A stretch of 5,246 bases of DNA, from NCBI GenBank assembly GCA_023258775.1, contig JALQWJ010000124.1:1-5246 (forward strand), read 5' to 3'. This DNA is from Burkholderiaceae bacterium (lineage in GTDB: Bacteria > Pseudomonadota > Gammaproteobacteria > Burkholderiales > Burkholderiaceae_E). Shown piece after piece: positions 1-5,246 of this stretch (positions are counted from its first letter, which is position 1; each line of letters begins with the position of its first letter). The notes below the pieces were generated by a model. It saw nothing but the letters and a program-made list of their open reading frames with translations, had not been told where the DNA came from and did no database searches. The translations under genes were made by a program, and so were the position numbers.

Positions 1-401
1 GCAAACTTATGGCCTACCGGGCGTGGCTCACAAAAGCGCTTTAAGGCTGCAACCCAATAGCTGCGATCCTGGTCAGCAAATTTCATAGCGATTTGCCGAT
101 AATCGAGCCGATCCCATTGCCATGCTTTCAAAAGATCTTTGGGTAACCCAAATGGGAAGTCAAAGCCAGCCACAATGGCAGAGGGATCGTAGTCTTGACG
201 ATTGGTCCAAGGCGCACGCAAAAAACATTCAAATGCATGCCAATCACTAAAACGTTCAAACCCTAATAGCTTTAAACGGGATGTTGTGGACATCTGATCG
301 GATCGGCCCTCAAGCGCAGCACGGGCAAGCACAATTGGCTTTTTTACGCCCGGTGCACTGGTAAAGTCGACACCAAGAACACCGATCAATCGGCTACTCA
401 T
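1..401 (-). CDS. DUF429 family protein (predicted RNase H-like fold), 5' part only
   Basis: This gene runs off the left edge of the window, and its first 133 codons are visible. The start is ATG at 401-399, in the context GCGCATGAGT with a weak AGG a few bases upstream. The N-terminus (MSSRLIGVLGVDFTSAPG) has a hydrophobic strand ending in Asp12, followed by a KPI stretch, which is typical of DUF429 proteins. A second strand with Asp81 sits in AGFDFPFGLP. DUF429 has been predicted to adopt an RNase H-like nuclease fold, in which such strand-end Asp residues would bind metal, but the biochemical role is not established. No signal peptide or membrane segment is visible. The gene follows the ATP-dependent DNA ligase closely, with a duplicated junction between them, and is probably co-transcribed and translationally coupled. 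A link to DNA repair is inference from position. The family call is from recall of the motif pattern; the C-terminal half cannot be checked. Confidence 0.72.
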   Translation of the reverse strand, partial: MSSRLIGVLGVDFTSAPGVKKPIVLARAALEGRSDQMSTTSRLKLLGFERFSDWHAFECFLRAPWTNRQDYDPSAIVAGFDFPFGLPKDLLKAWQWDRLDYRQIAMKFADQDRSYWVAALKRFCEPRPVGHKF

Positions 402-452
402 GCGCCTGTCATCTTATAGACTTGGCTGATCATGCGCCTGACATCTTATACA
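392..452 (-). repeat. Imperfect tandem duplication, 32-base period, at the ligase/DUF429 junction
   Basis: Plus-strand bases 392-420 and 424-452 align without gaps at 25 of 29 positions. The shared core reads CATGCGCCTG, one differing base, then CATCTTATA. The copy at 424-452 covers the last codons and stop of the ligase. The copy at 392-420 covers the start of the DUF429 gene. Each copy contains the minus-strand string GCATGA, so the stop/start overlap is itself duplicated. The simplest reading is that the two genes once overlapped by ATGA and a tandem duplication pulled them 32 bases apart. Confidence 0.85.
398..433 (-). other. 11-codon mini-ORF linking ligase stop and DUF429 start
   Basis: The minus strand has ATG at 433-431, overlapping the ligase TGA (432-430) as ATGA. 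It reads MISQVYKMTGA and stops at TGA 400-398, which again overlaps the DUF429 ATG (401-399) as ATGA. Its last residues (VYKMTGA) mirror the ligase C-terminus (LYKMSGA), because the frame arose from the 32-base tandem duplication. It is too short to call a functional protein. It could let ribosomes terminate and restart twice, keeping DUF429 translation coupled to the ligase. Expression is not shown by the sequence. Confidence 0.4.
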
Positions 453-2262
453 GTTCATGCAGGCGTTCAATGCTGTCCGCCTCGTCAACATGTTTATCCC
501 TTCGCCATCGCAGCATCCGTGGGAATCTCAGGGCAAAGCCCGCCTTATGCCGCTTGCTGGGCGAGATCGCTTCAAAAGCTATTTCAAAGACCATACTGGG
601 CTCAACAACCCTTACTGGCCCGAACTGTTCGAGGCTTGTCTTTCGAATACGGGCGTCGACCTCACGAATCTCCGCATCACTAAGTCCTGAATAGGCCTTT
701 GCCACACTCAACCACCCATTGGGACCTCGCACAGCAAAGGTGTAATCGGTATATAAATTTGCTCGTCTTCCGTGGCCTGCCTGCGCGTAGATCAACACGG
801 CATCAACGGTAAAGGGGTCTTGCTTCCATTTCCACCAACCACCACGCAAACCATCGCCTTGATACATCTTTGAACGACCCAGGCCATAATGACTGTCGCG
901 ATGTTTGAGCATCAAGCCCTCGGCCCTAAGTTGACTGGCCTTATGTCGCAATTCGGCAAGATCGGTCCAGTTTGCAAACGAAAAGCAGGGCGAAAGCATT
1001 AAAGCACCAGAAAGTTTTGAGGCAAGCTGCTGAAGTTTTTCGCGCCGCACGCTTAAGGCTTGCTGACGCAAATCCTCATCGCCGAGTCGCAAGAGATCAT
1101 AAGCAATCAAGACAACAGGATGGCTGCGCGTAAGCGCTTTGCTTACACGCTTTCGATTGAGTCGGGTTTGCAAAGCAGCAAATCCCGCGACCTGATTTAA
1201 GCCTGGATCCCAGGACAAGAGTTCTGCATCAATCATGGTGCCAACTGGGATCATTGAGCGTACCGATTCAATGCTTAGATCGGGAAATTGTTCACTGATC
1301 AACTCTTCGCCACGCGACCACAAATAGCTTTTCGTCGTGCCTGCAATCCATTGCACCCTGATACCGTCCCATTTCCATTCGGCCTGCCAGCTTCTAGCAT
1401 CGCCCATGGCCAAGTAGTCCTGGTCAAAACTTTGGGCCAGGCAAAACGGGAGGACTTGCTCGGAAGAAGACTCGCTCATTCGGTCGGCGAGCAAGACCTC
1501 AAGCCGATCAGCGCTTGGCAAATGCCCGGTCCAGCCCATAAAGCGCTGCGCAAGAAGTTGCGCTGATAGGCCGCTAGCCTCAGCAAGCGCTCTTAAAACC
1601 ATAGCACGAGAAACACCAAGACGAAATCCACCTGTCATGATCTTATTCATCGCAAAGCGCACCTTCGCTGGATAAGCGCGCCACTGATTGATAAGCCATT
1701 GGATTTGCACTTGAGCTGATTGCTGCGTCATCGGGATAGCTTGCTTTTCGAGCCAATCGTGCAAATTTGGCTTAAGTGTTGATGACTTTTGCTCACGAAC
1801 TTCGACATGATTCGAGTGATGATTCGGTATAATTACATCTTTTGTATCGATAACGACTGCATGTTCCAAATCTGCATGACCTAAACCTGCATGATCCAAA
1901 CAGTAGGCGATGGTTTCAGCAAGATCACCAGCGTGCGCATAGCAGGCTTCAAATAGCCATGCGGGTAGTCCGCTTGCCTGGATCGCCGCCTCGCGCAGCA
2001 CCCCACTGCGAATCGAACGCGGCAATTTACCGCCTGCTAAAAAATAGATCAGCCAGGAGAGATCTTCCTTATGGACTGTCTGCAGGCGATTGGTAAAGCA
2101 CTGCTTGAGTACCTCAAGCTTATGCACATTGGCGTTTGACTGGTCAAGCGCTTCAAGCACCGACGCAAACCAGCAAAGTCCGTCTTCGTGGAAAGTGCCT
2201 AACGCGTTATCCTTAGAGGCGACGACTTGGTATGGGCCTGCGCTTGTCTGAGCTTCAGGCAT
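430..2262 (-). CDS. ATP-dependent DNA ligase (bacterial exonuclease-associated type)
   Basis: This 610-residue enzyme should seal nicks in duplex DNA through a ligase-adenylate intermediate. All nucleotidyltransferase motifs are visible. Motif I is EWKWDGIR, with the adenylated Lys297. Motif III is DAELL, with Glu347. Motif IIIa is around IAYDLL (385-390). Motif IV is AEGLMLK (447-453). Motif V is WWKWK, with Lys478 and Lys480. Motif VI is in the OB domain around RFPRMLRWR (579-587). The part before residue 290 is the helical DNA-binding domain. There is no primase, phosphoesterase or BRCT domain, so this is not LigD or NAD-dependent LigA. The start chosen is ATG 2262-2260, preceded by GGGGTGAAG and overlapping the exonuclease stop by 8 bases. 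In-frame ATGs reaching up to 2412 would extend 150 bases into the exonuclease gene. It is longer than the roughly 530-560 residues I recall for the family, because of about 28 extra N-terminal residues and an AT-rich linker near 122-165 with a five-residue repeat. Confidence 0.93.
   Translation of the reverse strand: MPEAQTSAGPYQVVASKDNALGTFHEDGLCWFASVLEALDQSNANVHKLEVLKQCFTNRLQTVHKEDLSWLIYFLAGGKLPRSIRSGVLREAAIQASGLPAWLFEACYAHAGDLAETIAYCLDHAGLGHADLEHAVVIDTKDVIIPNHHSNHVEVREQKSSTLKPNLHDWLEKQAIPMTQQSAQVQIQWLINQWRAYPAKVRFAMNKIMTGGFRLGVSRAMVLRALAEASGLSAQLLAQRFMGWTGHLPSADRLEVLLADRMSESSSEQVLPFCLAQSFDQDYLAMGDARSWQAEWKWDGIRVQWIAGTTKSYLWSRGEELISEQFPDLSIESVRSMIPVGTMIDAELLSWDPGLNQVAGFAALQTRLNRKRVSKALTRSHPVVLIAYDLLRLGDEDLRQQALSVRREKLQQLASKLSGALMLSPCFSFANWTDLAELRHKASQLRAEGLMLKHRDSHYGLGRSKMYQGDGLRGGWWKWKQDPFTVDAVLIYAQAGHGRRANLYTDYTFAVRGPNGWLSVAKAYSGLSDAEIREVDARIRKTSLEQFGPVRVVEPSMVFEIAFEAISPSKRHKAGFALRFPRMLRWRRDKHVDEADSIERLHELYKMSGA
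1858..1902 (-). repeat. 15-base tandem repeat, three copies, in frame within the ligase
   Basis: Three consecutive 15-base units start at 1858, 1873 and 1888 on the plus strand. Each begins TGCATG and has a variable remainder of the type nnCnAAAnn. On the coding strand they give ligase residues 122-136 as LDHAG, LGHAD and LEHAV, a fivefold-spaced Leu-x-His-Ala pattern. The period is a multiple of three, so the frame is kept. This looks like slippage-driven expansion in a surface linker of the DNA-binding domain. Confidence 0.88.
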
Positions 2263-2270
2263 CTTCACCC
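2254..2270 (-). promoter_or_regulatory. Ribosome binding site and 8-base stop/start overlap, exonuclease to ligase
   Basis: The minus strand reads GGTTGGGGTGAAG and then ATGCCTGA, in which ATG starts the ligase and TGA ends the exonuclease. The purine-rich GGGGTGAAG is a Shine-Dalgarno-like element very close to the ATG. It supports this start over the longer in-frame alternatives and implies translational coupling of the two repair genes. Confidence 0.6.
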
Positions 2271-3235
2271 CAACCGACAGCCTGCAAGGGTGCTGCATCA
2301 AGACCTTGTTCGCACAAATAGCGTACCAAGACATCAACCTGCCCATGGGTGACAAAAATCTTTTGTGCACCGCTCTCGCGAATCGCCCAAAGCAGACCTG
2401 GCCAGTCGGCATGATCTGAAATTACAAAGCCACGATCAAGCGCACGGCGCCTGCGAATCCCACGCAAACGCATCCAACCTGAGACCGATGCATCCTCATA
2501 ACCGACCAAACGCGAAATTGCCGATGAGTCAGCGATTGCAGGCGGTGCGAGCAGTAAACTACCGGCAGGCGGCTTCATCTCGCCACGCCAGCAGGCGCTT
2601 GGCGGGACTTTGCGACCGGCATTTCGGTAGCAAGCATTTATTGCATCGACTGCAGGATGAACCCAGACCGGACCCTCAGGAAGCGCCATCGCCAAACGCT
2701 GGGCTTTGCCGAGTGAATAGGTATAAAGTACAGAACATATACCTTTTGCTGCATTCGCCTGCCACCATGCACTGATTTGCTCGATCACCACTGACTGAGG
2801 CTCCCATCGATAAATTGGAAGCGCGAAAGTTGACTCCGTGATAAAGACATCGCATCGCAAGGGCTCGAAGGCTTGACAACTTGAATCAGCCTCAATCCTG
2901 TAATCACCCGACACTACCCAAGTCTGTCCATGATGGACTATCTTGATTTGTGAGGATCCCAAGACATGACCAGCCGGATGCAAACTAAGTTTTACGCCGC
3001 CAAGATCAATGACTTCATCATAGGCCAAAGTTTGTAGCGAAATCGTACTGCCAAGCCTTGTCTTTAGAATTTCGGCAGCATCGACATGAGCCAAATAATG
3101 TTGGTGGCCACTTCGGGCATGGTCAGCGTGGGCATGGGTGATCACTGCACGCTCGACCGGTCGCCATGGATCAATATAAAAATTACCTACTGGACAATAA
3201 AGTCCCTCGGGTCTTCGTTCAACAAGCGACTTCAT
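2255..3235 (-). CDS. DNA ligase-associated exonuclease (metallo-beta-lactamase / beta-CASP fold)
   Basis: This is a predicted metal-dependent nuclease of the metallo-beta-lactamase/beta-CASP class, in the subgroup encoded next to bacterial ATP-dependent ligases. Residues are numbered from the TTG at 3238; subtract one for the ATG start. The metal-binding signature is ITHAHADH, with His35, His37, Asp39 and His40. His91 is in HPAGHVLGS and Asp112 in VSGDY. The beta-CASP elements are the acidic residue Glu135 in TEST, Asp275/His276 in SDHADW and His298 in VTHG. All expected ligands are present and the length (326 residues) suits the family, so it should be active. The likely start is ATG 3235-3233; the TTG immediately before it is the only in-frame extension, because TAG lies just upstream. 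An AGGG sits about ten bases before the ATG. The ligase follows with an 8-base overlap. It probably trims DNA ends before ligation, but its substrate is not evident from sequence. Confidence 0.92.
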   Translation of the reverse strand: MKSLVERRPEGLYCPVGNFYIDPWRPVERAVITHAHADHARSGHQHYLAHVDAAEILKTRLGSTISLQTLAYDEVIDLGGVKLSLHPAGHVLGSSQIKIVHHGQTWVVSGDYRIEADSSCQAFEPLRCDVFITESTFALPIYRWEPQSVVIEQISAWWQANAAKGICSVLYTYSLGKAQRLAMALPEGPVWVHPAVDAINACYRNAGRKVPPSACWRGEMKPPAGSLLLAPPAIADSSAISRLVGYEDASVSGWMRLRGIRRRRALDRGFVISDHADWPGLLWAIRESGAQKIFVTHGQVDVLVRYLCEQGLDAAPLQAVGWGEDA

Positions 3236-3236
3236 C

Positions 3237-3277
3237 AAAAAATAGCCCTAGCAAGATCATCGGTTAATGCTAAAGCC
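3237..3277 (-). terminator. Possible weak intrinsic terminator or attenuator before the exonuclease gene
   Basis: On the minus strand GGCTTTAGCA (3277-3268) can pair with TGCTAGGGCT (3253-3244). This gives a 10-base-pair stem including three G-U pairs, with a 14-base loop. The stem is followed by A and then six U residues (3242-3237), ending one base before the ATG at 3235. This is the layout of a Rho-independent terminator. The wobble pairs and moderate GC content suggest leaky termination, or a hairpin limiting translation of the exonuclease, not a firm operon end. Found by eye, with no energy calculation. Confidence 0.4.
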
Positions 3278-3282
3278 TTCCA

Positions 3283-4119
3283 TCAATAAGCAACTTCATG
3301 ACAAGCCTGCCTCAAGCCAGTCTCCAAGACGAGATCAGCAAGTACTGGCGAATGATCCGAAAGCTTGGCCCATGCTCTGCCCTTGAGCACTCGGGTTTGC
3401 TCCACTCGAAAACCTCGTTGATAAATTCGGTCCATCCTGAGGCAGGGCAGCCAGGCTGGGAAGGTACGTGCGGCCTTGAATCCTTTCTCAGACGGGTGCT
3501 TAGCGATCTGCTGATGAACTTCGGCAAGTGCGTTAGGTTCACATAAGGGTTGATGCAAGCGATTGTTCCAATCGTTAAAGTCGCCTGCAATAATGAGCGG
3601 CGCTCCTGCTGGCACGACCGACTGCACCCACTCGCTCAGCGCCTTGACCTGGCGCTTTCGACCCGCTGCGAGCAAGCCAAAGTGGACGACAAAGCAATGC
3701 AGGATCGGCTGACCTGGCGTTTTGCCAAGCGGCAAACTGATTTGTACGTGCAAGGCACCGCGCTTTTCCAGCACATGGTCTGACATATCGCGATGCTCGC
3801 TAGCAGTGATCGGAAATCGCGACAAGACTGCGTTGCCATGGTGTCCATGCAAATAAACGGCACTTTTCCCATAGGCGTGGTAGTAATCACCGCTTTCAGG
3901 GCTTTGAGCCAAAAACTCATGCTGGGCATGTATTGGCCAGTGATCGAGTTGCTTAGCGTGCCTTTGATGCTCGCCCTGAACCTCTTGCAAGAATAGAAGA
4001 TCGCGATGCCACAATTGCATTGCCTGCCGCAACTCATGAATCTTGCTCGCAGGACGCACCGACCACGGTGCGCGCATGACACCCTTATGAATATTATAAG
4101 TGGCTACCCGCAGCTTCAC
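3283..4119 (-). CDS. Endonuclease/exonuclease/phosphatase (EEP) family protein
   Basis: This is a Mg-dependent phosphodiesterase of the DNase I/ExoIII-like EEP fold. Residues are numbered from the upstream TTG at 4131; subtract four for the preferred start. The full catalytic set is visible: Asn13 in TYNIHKG, Glu50 in LQEVQ, Asn100 in GNAVLSRFP, His150 in VHFGLL, Asp184 and Asn186 in GDFNDW, Asp234 in RMDRIY, and Asp259/His260 in SDHSPVL. No signal peptide or membrane segment is present, so it should be cytoplasmic. Start choice is uncertain. GTG at 4119-4117 gives VKLRVATYNIHKG, matching the usual family N-terminus (278 residues). TTG at 4131 would add four residues. Neither has a clear Shine-Dalgarno sequence, so translation may depend on coupling to nudB, which ends 22 bases earlier. 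Similar proteins (E. coli YbhP type) sit next to cardiolipin synthase genes; none is in this window. The substrate (DNA, phospholipid or other) cannot be told from sequence. Confidence 0.88.
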   Translation of the reverse strand: MKLRVATYNIHKGVMRAPWSVRPASKIHELRQAMQLWHRDLLFLQEVQGEHQRHAKQLDHWPIHAQHEFLAQSPESGDYYHAYGKSAVYLHGHHGNAVLSRFPITASEHRDMSDHVLEKRGALHVQISLPLGKTPGQPILHCFVVHFGLLAAGRKRQVKALSEWVQSVVPAGAPLIIAGDFNDWNNRLHQPLCEPNALAEVHQQIAKHPSEKGFKAARTFPAWLPCLRMDRIYQRGFRVEQTRVLKGRAWAKLSDHSPVLADLVLETGLRQACHEVAY

Positions 4120-4141
4120 GACAATTGTCAAAACGCAGGGA

Positions 4142-4594
4142 TCAAGACGAGCGGCCTACACGACGATGTAATTGCTCAATCGCTTCAACATTACTCGCCG
4201 AGAAACAGCGCCTTGCAGCACGATCTTGTTCAAGCCATTCATACCGTAGATGCTCTCGGGGAGAAATAACCACGGGTGTGTCTTCTGGTACACAACATGA
4301 AAACACGTGTTCGGTATTGTGAGTCACACCGGGCTCATAACGGTGTCGCCATAAAGCATAGATTTCATAGCGATTTTGCTGTTCCCAATCAAGTAGCGCC
4401 ATGGGATCCAAGTCAATGCCTGTTTCCTCTTTCACTTCCCGCAAGCATGTCTGCCATAGCGGCTCACCCCACTGATCTTTGCTGCCGGTCACTGACTGCC
4501 AAAATCCAGGTCGATCGGCACGCTCAAGTACCAAGACCTTAAGACTCGGTGTGTGAACAATGACGAGCACTGACTCAGGGATTTTATACGGCAT
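4142..4594 (-). CDS. nudB: Dihydroneopterin triphosphate diphosphatase (Nudix hydrolase)
   Basis: The 150-residue product should remove pyrophosphate from dihydroneopterin triphosphate, giving the monophosphate for folate synthesis in the cytoplasm. The Nudix box begins at Gly37 and ends in REVKEETGI (52-60), which contains the metal-binding glutamates Glu53, Glu56 and Glu57. The preceding FWQSVTGS (31-38) and the length are typical of NudB. One difference from the standard pattern is visible: six residues, not five, separate Gly37 from Glu44 (SKDQWG), so the first loop is one residue longer. The start ATG 4594-4592 overlaps the end of aspS by 11 bases, and an AGGTTGAG stretch upstream may serve as ribosome binding site. 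Position directly after aspS is, as I recall, common in Betaproteobacteria. A broader Nudix specificity cannot be excluded. Confidence 0.88.
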   Translation of the reverse strand: MPYKIPESVLVIVHTPSLKVLVLERADRPGFWQSVTGSKDQWGEPLWQTCLREVKEETGIDLDPMALLDWEQQNRYEIYALWRHRYEPGVTHNTEHVFSCCVPEDTPVVISPREHLRYEWLEQDRAARRCFSASNVEAIEQLHRRVGRSS

Positions 4595-5246
4595 GCGTTC
4601 TCAACCTGATGTGAAGTTCGCGTAACTGCTTATCGTCTACCCCACTTGGCGCATCGGTTAACAAACATTGAGCACGTTGCGTCTTAGGAAAAGCAATGAC
4701 ATCGCGAATCGATTCCGCACCCGACATCATGGTCACGATTCGGTCAAGCCCAAAGGCTATACCACCATGGGGTGGCGCACCATATTGCAAAGCGTCGAGC
4801 AAGAAACCAAATTTGGCGCGAGCTTCTTCAGCGCCAATGTTGAGCGCCCGAAATACTTTGGACTGTACCGCTTCGCGATGAATACGTACCGAACCACCGC
4901 CAATCTCCCAGCCGTTTAAGACCATGTCATAAGCCTTGGCCAGGGCAAGCCCTGGATCAGTCGCTAGGTAGTCTTCATGCCCATCTTTGGGAGCCGTAAA
5001 CGGATGGTGACAAGCGCTCCAACGTTGAGCTTGTTCATCGTATTCAAACATTGGGAAGTCAACCACCCAAAGCGGACGCCAATCATCTTCAAAGAGCTGA
5101 TTGGCCTTGGCAAAATCGGAATGACCAATTTTTACCCGCAAAGCGCCGAGGGCATCGTTAACCACCTTGGCTTTGTCAGCACCAAAAAACAAAATATCAC
5201 CGTTGGCTGCATGACTGCGTGAAAGCAATGCATCGATGGCAGCATC
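4584..5246 (-). CDS. aspS: Aspartyl-tRNA synthetase, C-terminal part
   Basis: The gene enters from the right edge; 220 C-terminal residues and the TAA stop are visible, and the first full codon is GAT at 5246-5244. AspRS charges tRNA-Asp with aspartate in the cytoplasm. The fragment starts in the bacterial GAD insertion domain, whose end is recognisable as [20 protein letters not shown] (18-37). It then re-enters the class II catalytic core: [10 protein letters not shown] (61-70), HHPFT (80-84), [10 protein letters not shown] (114-123), and motif 3 GLDR (166-169), whose Arg contacts ATP. FPKTQ (186-190) and [11 protein letters not shown] (206-216) are characteristic of the bacterial C-terminus. 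From the motif 3 Arg to the end there are 51 residues, close to the E. coli enzyme, so the C-terminus is intact. About 370 residues should lie outside the window. Whether it also charges tRNA-Asn cannot be judged from this part. Confidence 0.97.
   Translation of the reverse strand, partial: DAAIDALLSRSHAANGDILFFGADKAKVVNDALGALRVKIGHSDFAKANQLFEDDWRPLWVVDFPMFEYDEQAQRWSACHHPFTAPKDGHEDYLATDPGLALAKAYDMVLNGWEIGGGSVRIHREAVQSKVFRALNIGAEEARAKFGFLLDALQYGAPPHGGIAFGLDRIVTMMSGAESIRDVIAFPKTQRAQCLLTDAPSGVDDKQLRELHIRLRTHAV

Noticed and set aside
1858..1902. Short repeats as a CRISPR array
   Set aside because: The 15-base units are directly adjacent without spacers, too short, and in frame inside a conserved gene.
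430..2262. LigD or other non-homologous end-joining ligase
   Set aside because: No polymerase/primase or phosphoesterase domain is attached, no Ku gene is nearby, and the adjacent beta-CASP exonuclease identifies the other ligase type.
2263..2412. A 50-residue N-terminal extension of the ligase from ATG at 2412
   Set aside because: It lies wholly inside the exonuclease coding sequence, in another frame, has no family similarity, and the ATG at 2262 has a good ribosome binding site.
2365..2775. 136-codon open frame on the plus strand
   Set aside because: It is antisense to the conserved exonuclease core, with composition dictated by that gene, no recognisable domain and no plausible start context.
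3636..4082. 148-codon minus-strand frame within the EEP gene
   Set aside because: It overlaps the EEP gene in another frame; the EEP frame has every catalytic motif, so this is a shadow.
4119..4128. 10-base palindrome GACAATTGTC as an operator
   Set aside because: It is short, single-copy, overlaps the EEP start region inside an operon and has no recognisable regulator match.
4085..4131. TTGACA (minus strand, near 4131) and TATAAT inside the EEP start as a promoter
   Set aside because: The spacing is about 27 bases, far from 17, and TATAAT is simply the codons for Tyr-Asn in the conserved TYNIH motif.

Overview
The window lies inside one long minus-strand gene series. Reading 5' to 3' on the minus strand, the order is: aspS 3' end, nudB, an EEP-family (endonuclease/exonuclease/phosphatase) protein, a ligase-associated beta-CASP exonuclease, an ATP-dependent DNA ligase, and the 5' part of a DUF429 protein. 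All six genes point the same way and overlap or sit within about 50 bases of each other, so they look like one operon or two coupled transcription units. No RNA gene, insertion sequence, CRISPR array or plus-strand gene can be supported, and no gap exceeds 300 bases.

The organism is most likely a betaproteobacterium, probably Burkholderiales. The aspS-nudB-EEP neighbourhood and the protein sequences resemble that group, and the base composition looks moderate (near 50% GC by eye). This is recall-based inference; the species is not identifiable by reading.

Region 4584-5246 holds the C-terminal 220 residues of aspartyl-tRNA synthetase. It overlaps nudB (4142-4594), a Nudix enzyme of folate synthesis, by 11 bases. 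The EEP protein (3283-4119) follows with a full catalytic residue set. A 44-47 base gap then carries a hairpin followed by six U residues, which may be a leaky terminator. After it come the exonuclease (2255-3235) and the ligase (430-2262), overlapping by 8 bases. The exonuclease-ligase pair is the core of a known bacterial nucleic-acid repair cluster; its usual helicase (Lhr-type) and metallophosphoesterase partners are not in the window. Here the pair is flanked by the EEP protein and by a DUF429 protein (predicted RNase H fold), so four consecutive genes have nucleic-acid or phosphodiester chemistry.

The most unusual DNA-level structures are in and just after the ligase gene. A threefold 15-base in-frame tandem repeat and an AT-rich inserted linker lie in its N-terminal domain. 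A 32-base tandem duplication lies at the ligase/DUF429 junction; it copies the ligase C-terminus and creates an 11-codon reading frame joined to both neighbours by ATGA overlaps.
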